Shown one piece after another: positions 21,350 to 23,849 of a stretch of 23,849 bases of DNA. A program made the position numbers and the translations under genes. The notes under the pieces were generated by a model that did no database searches, was not told the DNA's origin, and was given only the letters and a program-made list of their open reading frames with translations. Origin of the DNA: an uncultured Eubacteriales bacterium (lineage in GTDB: Bacteria > Bacillota > Clostridia > Oscillospirales > Oscillospiraceae); the NCBI GenBank assembly GCA_900553805.1, contig USEU01000029.1, positions 1-23,849 of the forward strand. Reading direction: 5' to 3'. The stretch's first letter is position 1. Each line of letters starts with the position of its first letter.

Positions 21350-22309
21350 TTAGATGCCGTAGGTCTCAACGTCCTCGGCGGTGATGGTGGCGGCGTCGAA
21401 GCCCTTCTCCTCCAGGATCACGACCTTCTCTTCCAGCTCTTCGCCGGCTTCCAGCTTCTCGATGATGCCGGAAATGGTCTCAGCCTGGAAGGGGTTGCAC
21501 TGGCCGTCGTAGTTCCAGTTGCCGTCCAGCAGCTCCTGCAGCGCCCACTTGTTGCAGTCGAAGCCCATGACGATCACATCGCCGTCAACGCCGTGGGTGA
21601 TGCCGGCAGCGTCCAGAGCGGCCACGGCGCCCTGCGCCATGTTGTCGTTCTCAGCGTAGATGACGTTGAACTTCTCGCCGGAGTTGATGACGGACTCCAC
21701 GATCTGCTTGGCCTCGTCAGCGCTCCAGTTGCCGGTCTGCTGGATCACGATCTTCCAGTTGTCGTTCTCTTCCACCTGGGTGTCCAGAGCGCCGGAGCGG
21801 CCCACCTGAGCGGCGGAACCCATAACGCCCTGAATGTGGATCACGTTGTACTCGTCCAGGCCCTGCTCAGCCAGCCAGGCAACAGCGGTCTCGCCTTCCT
21901 TGGCCATGTCGGAGACCACAGAGGCAGCGTACAGGCTCTCGTCGGCGTCGATGGTGCGGTCGAACAGGATGACGGTGATGCCGGCGTCCTCGGCTTCCTT
22001 CAGCACGGAGTCCCAGCCGGTGGTGGCGGCGGCGGACAGCAGCAGGTAGTCAACTTCATCGGAGATGAACTTCTTGGCCTGAGCGATCTGCTCCTCGTTC
22101 TTCAGGGAGTAGAAGAACTGGGCGTCGTAGCCGTTCTCTTCACAGAAAACCTTTTCCATGTCGGCCACGTTGGCGGCGCGGTAGCCGGACTCAGTGGGGT
22201 CGTTGTTGATGATGCCGACCTTGATCAGGTCGTCGGACTCTGCGGAGGCGAAGCAGGCGATGGACAGGACCATGCACAGCGCCAGGGCGATTGCCAGAAG
22301 CTTTCTCAT
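21350..22309 (-). CDS. ytfQ: Sugar ABC importer substrate-binding protein, YtfQ type
   Basis: This 319-residue exported binding protein captures the sugar for the YtfR/YtfT/YjfF transporter. A signal peptide is evident (MRKLLAIALALCMVLSIAC). Cleavage could follow FASA, or C19 could be a weak lipobox cysteine, which would fit a Gram-positive lipoprotein; the sequence does not decide. YtfQ-like segments are ESGYRAANVADMEKVF, TTGWDSVLKEAEDAGITVIL, FDRTIDADESLY and YAENDNMAQGAVAALDAAG. The start is ATG 22309 with AAAGAGG 7 nt upstream; the longer frame lacks a site. It is the first gene of the importer operon and faces the divergent regulator. Confidence 0.9.
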   Translation of the reverse strand: MRKLLAIALALCMVLSIACFASAESDDLIKVGIINNDPTESGYRAANVADMEKVFCEENGYDAQFFYSLKNEEQIAQAKKFISDEVDYLLLSAAATTGWDSVLKEAEDAGITVILFDRTIDADESLYAASVVSDMAKEGETAVAWLAEQGLDEYNVIHIQGVMGSAAQVGRSGALDTQVEENDNWKIVIQQTGNWSADEAKQIVESVINSGEKFNVIYAENDNMAQGAVAALDAAGITHGVDGDVIVMGFDCNKWALQELLDGNWNYDGQCNPFQAETISGIIEKLEAGEELEEKVVILEEKGFDAATITAEDVETYGI

Positions 22310-22357
22310 AGTGTGTACCTCTTTCCAAAAATTTTTTCGTCCGCGTTCGTGCGGGCT

Positions 22358-22377
22358 TGTGCCTATATAAAAGCACA
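22358..22377. promoter_or_regulatory. Candidate operator overlapping the ytfQ promoter
   Basis: TGTGC and GCACA form a perfect dyad with a 10-bp AT-rich centre that covers the -10 region of the ytfQ promoter. A repressor bound here would block transcription. The adjacent GntR/LacI-hybrid regulator is the obvious candidate. Confidence 0.45.
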
Positions 22378-22395
22378 TAATTTTCGCCCCGTCAA
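22364..22395 (-). promoter_or_regulatory. Promoter of the ytfQ operon
   Basis: TTGACG (22395-22390) on the minus strand is followed at 17-19 nt by T-rich TTTTATATA (22372-22364). The -35 element is good and the -10 element weak, as expected of a regulated promoter. Confidence 0.55.
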
Positions 22396-22436
22396 CGCAT
22401 TGAACACCCCAAAACACAAAACCATGATTCTAAATA

Positions 22437-22493
22437 AATACAAATTTCAGAGGGCAGAACAAAAAAGAATACAAATTTTTGGCATCTCTGCCC
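22437..22493. promoter_or_regulatory. Direct and inverted repeats in the ytfQ/regulator intergenic region
   Basis: AATACAAATTT occurs at 22437-22447 and 22468-22478, exactly 31 bp (about three helical turns) apart. GGGCAGA (22452-22458) is mirrored by TCTGCCC (22487-22493). TACAAAT resembles half of the AraR operator known from Bacillus, a regulator with the same domain layout as the adjacent gene product. The rest of the 423-bp region holds the two promoters and a ~200-nt regulator leader in which I see no further feature. Confidence 0.4.
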
Positions 22494-22494
22494 A

Positions 22495-22524
22495 TTGACT
22501 TCTTTTTGTGGAATATCTTATGAT
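22495..22524 (+). promoter_or_regulatory. Promoter of the GntR/LacI-type regulator
   Basis: TTGACT (22495-22500), an 18-nt spacer and TATGAT (22519-22524) lie on the plus strand. The resulting leader of about 200 nt before the GTG start is long. Confidence 0.65.
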
Positions 22525-22732
22525 TATCAGGAGAGAATTTTCCGATTTGTCCGCCGCGCCGCCCCGTTTCGCCCAAAGCAATCTGCCGCAAGGCGGGAAA
22601 AAACAGGGTGATTTTTTATACTGCCGCCCGGATAAAAGAAAGTTTTTCACCCTTTGCGTCTTCCCGCGGTCTGTTTATTTACGCAGAAAACCGCTTCAAA
22701 ATCAATTTTTTCGCAGCAAGGAGGCAAATGCC

Positions 22733-23755
22733 GTGAGTGCAAAATATCAGCGCATCGCCCGGGAGATCGCCCTGACCCTGGGCGGCCGGGACGCGGGCAC
22801 CCGGCTGCCCACCGAGGCGCAGCTGTGCGCCCAGTACGCTTGCAGCCGCCAGACCGTCCGCTCCGCCCTGGCTCTGCTGGAGCGTCAGGGGCTGATCGTC
22901 CGCCGCCAGGGCAGCGGCTCCTATCCCGCCAAAAGCGCCGCCCTGCCCAGCCGTCGGCTGGCCCTGCTCCTGGCTGACCGGGAGGAATACACCGCCCCGG
23001 CCTTTATCAAGCAGGCCCGGGCCGCCGCCCAGGCGGCGGGCTACGGCCTGGACTGCCTGGAGACCCGGGGCAGCCGGGAGCGGGAGGCGGAGCAGCTGCG
23101 CGCCCTGCTCCGCCAGCGCCCCGCCGGGGTCCTGCTGGAACCGATCACGGATGTGCTGGGCTGCTTCCATGATGAACCGCTCAGCGCCCTGGGCGAAGCA
23201 GGCATCCCCCTGGTATTTCTGGGGGGCAGCTATCGCCCGGACCTCCCCTGTGTCGCGCCGGACGAGGAAGCGGGGGCAGAGCTTCTCGTCGCCCATCTGG
23301 CCGCCCAGGGCCACCGCCGCTTTGCCGCCATCCTGAAATGGGACGATTCCAGGGGCATCCGGCGGTTCCGGGGCCTGCTCCGGGCCGCGCGGGAGGCGGG
23401 GCTGGATTTTGATCCCGCTCAATGCCTGTGGTACGGCGAGGCGGACCGCCTGCGCCTGCTGGAGGGAACCGAGGGGCTGCTGCGGCGCTTCCGGGAGGAG
23501 CTGCCCGGTGACTGCACCGCCGCCGTGTGCTTCAACGATGAGATCGGCTTCCGCCTGCGCCGCTTTTTGCAGGCCCGGCAGGAAAAATGCAGCCTGGTCA
23601 GCTACGACAACAGCTATCTGGCCCCCGCCGCCGCCCTCACCAGCCTGTCCTGCCCCGCCCTGCCCGCCGCCGCCATTGCCGCCCTGCTGCACCGGATCGA
23701 CCCCAGCGCGCCCCCTCCCCCGCCCCTCTCCTGGAAGCTCACCCCCCGCCGCTGA
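22733..23755 (+). CDS. GntR-type DNA-binding domain with LacI-like sugar sensor, transcriptional regulator
   Basis: This 340-residue regulator has an N-terminal GntR winged helix-turn-helix (about 1-65: TRLPTEAQLCAQYACSRQTV, ALALLERQGLIVRRQGSGSY). A LacI/periplasmic-binding-like effector domain follows (about 74-335: RRLALLLADREEYTAP, GIPLVFLGGSYRPDLPCV, AVCFNDEIGFRLRRFL, LVSYDNS). This is the AraR architecture, which normally represses sugar genes until the sugar binds. The GTG start is chosen because AAGGAGG (22718-22724) lies 8 nt upstream; the frame continues to 22508 without another site. Divergent placement next to ytfQ suggests it controls the importer. The sensor domain is very rich in Ala, Arg and Leu, and the gene is more GC-rich than its neighbours. 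Confidence 0.88.
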   Translation: MSAKYQRIAREIALTLGGRDAGTRLPTEAQLCAQYACSRQTVRSALALLERQGLIVRRQGSGSYPAKSAALPSRRLALLLADREEYTAPAFIKQARAAAQAAGYGLDCLETRGSREREAEQLRALLRQRPAGVLLEPITDVLGCFHDEPLSALGEAGIPLVFLGGSYRPDLPCVAPDEEAGAELLVAHLAAQGHRRFAAILKWDDSRGIRRFRGLLRAAREAGLDFDPAQCLWYGEADRLRLLEGTEGLLRRFREELPGDCTAAVCFNDEIGFRLRRFLQARQEKCSLVSYDNSYLAPAAALTSLSCPALPAAAIAALLHRIDPSAPPPPPLSWKLTPRR

Positions 23756-23758
23756 GCG

Positions 23759-23803
23759 TGCGCCGGAGGAGTCAGGCGCGGTATTCGGAATACCAATTAG
23801 GGC
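23759..23803. repeat. Dispersed repeat family C, copy 2
   Basis: GCGCCGGAGGAGTCAGGCGC followed by the palindrome GGTATTCGGAATACC matches 15090-15130. It begins 4 bp after the regulator stop codon. Confidence 0.55.
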
Positions 23804-23810
23804 AACACCG

Positions 23811-23827
23811 CACAATTTGGCAAGAAG
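23811..23827 (+). repeat. Dispersed repeat family B, partial copy 3
   Basis: GGCAACACCGCACAATT repeats the head of the elements at 11-52 and 17382-17425; downstream sequence then differs. The window ends soon after, so the element's full extent is unknown. Confidence 0.5.
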
Positions 23828-23849
23828 CCCCAGCCTGGATTTTTGGCTC

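Noticed and set aside
22508..22732. Longer N-terminus for the regulator from 22508
   Set aside because: The extra sequence resembles no domain, lies over the promoter and leader, and lacks a ribosome site; GTG 22733 follows AAGGAGG and starts directly at the winged helix.

Overview
The window looks like the chromosome of a GC-rich anaerobic Clostridia member, most likely an Oscillospiraceae-type gut acetogen. The reasons are acetogen-type CODH/ACS genes, consensus AGGAGG ribosome binding sites and sigma-A promoters, the minD-mgsA neighbourhood typical of clostridia, and many small GC-rich dispersed intergenic hairpin repeats. The taxonomic placement is inference; no rRNA or tRNA gene is present.

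Layout. Positions 98-2879 (minus) hold hisS, an MgsA-family gene lacking key catalytic residues, and a MinD-like ATPase, with a 139-bp repeat element between the last two. pta (plus, 3135-4133) diverges from minD and converges on acsB. Positions 4298-14620 (minus) form a compact Wood-Ljungdahl block, transcribed right to left in two units. Unit 1 is a MetV-RnfC fusion, metV and metF, ending in a strong terminator. Unit 2 has its own promoter and carries cooC, acsD, an AcsC-AcsE fusion and acsB. Positions 14621-15339 hold the promoter of unit 1 and a mosaic of repeats. Positions 15340-17232 encode a secreted cysteine-rich repeat protein. Positions 17527-22309 (minus) are a YtfQ-YtfR-YtfT-YjfF-type sugar ABC importer. 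A divergent GntR/LacI-hybrid regulator (plus, 22733-23755) sits next to it.

How the genes work together. MetF, MetV and the MetV-RnfC protein should form a soluble methylene-THF reductase, by analogy with the MetF/MetV/RnfC2 enzyme of Acetobacterium woodii. Methyl-THF is then the substrate of the methyltransferase (AcsE) domain. Here that domain is fused to the large subunit of its own methyl acceptor, the corrinoid Fe-S protein (AcsC), which pairs with AcsD. AcsB condenses the methyl group with CO and CoA to acetyl-CoA, and Pta turns this into acetyl-phosphate. CooC serves nickel insertion. The CO dehydrogenase gene (acsA/cooS) and the upstream folate genes are not in the block, although unrelated genes bound it on both sides, so they must be encoded elsewhere.

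The most noteworthy points are the two domain fusions (AcsC-AcsE and MetV-RnfC), which join successive steps of the methyl branch; the MgsA-like protein with substituted catalytic residues; and the hairpins and repeats between the acs genes.
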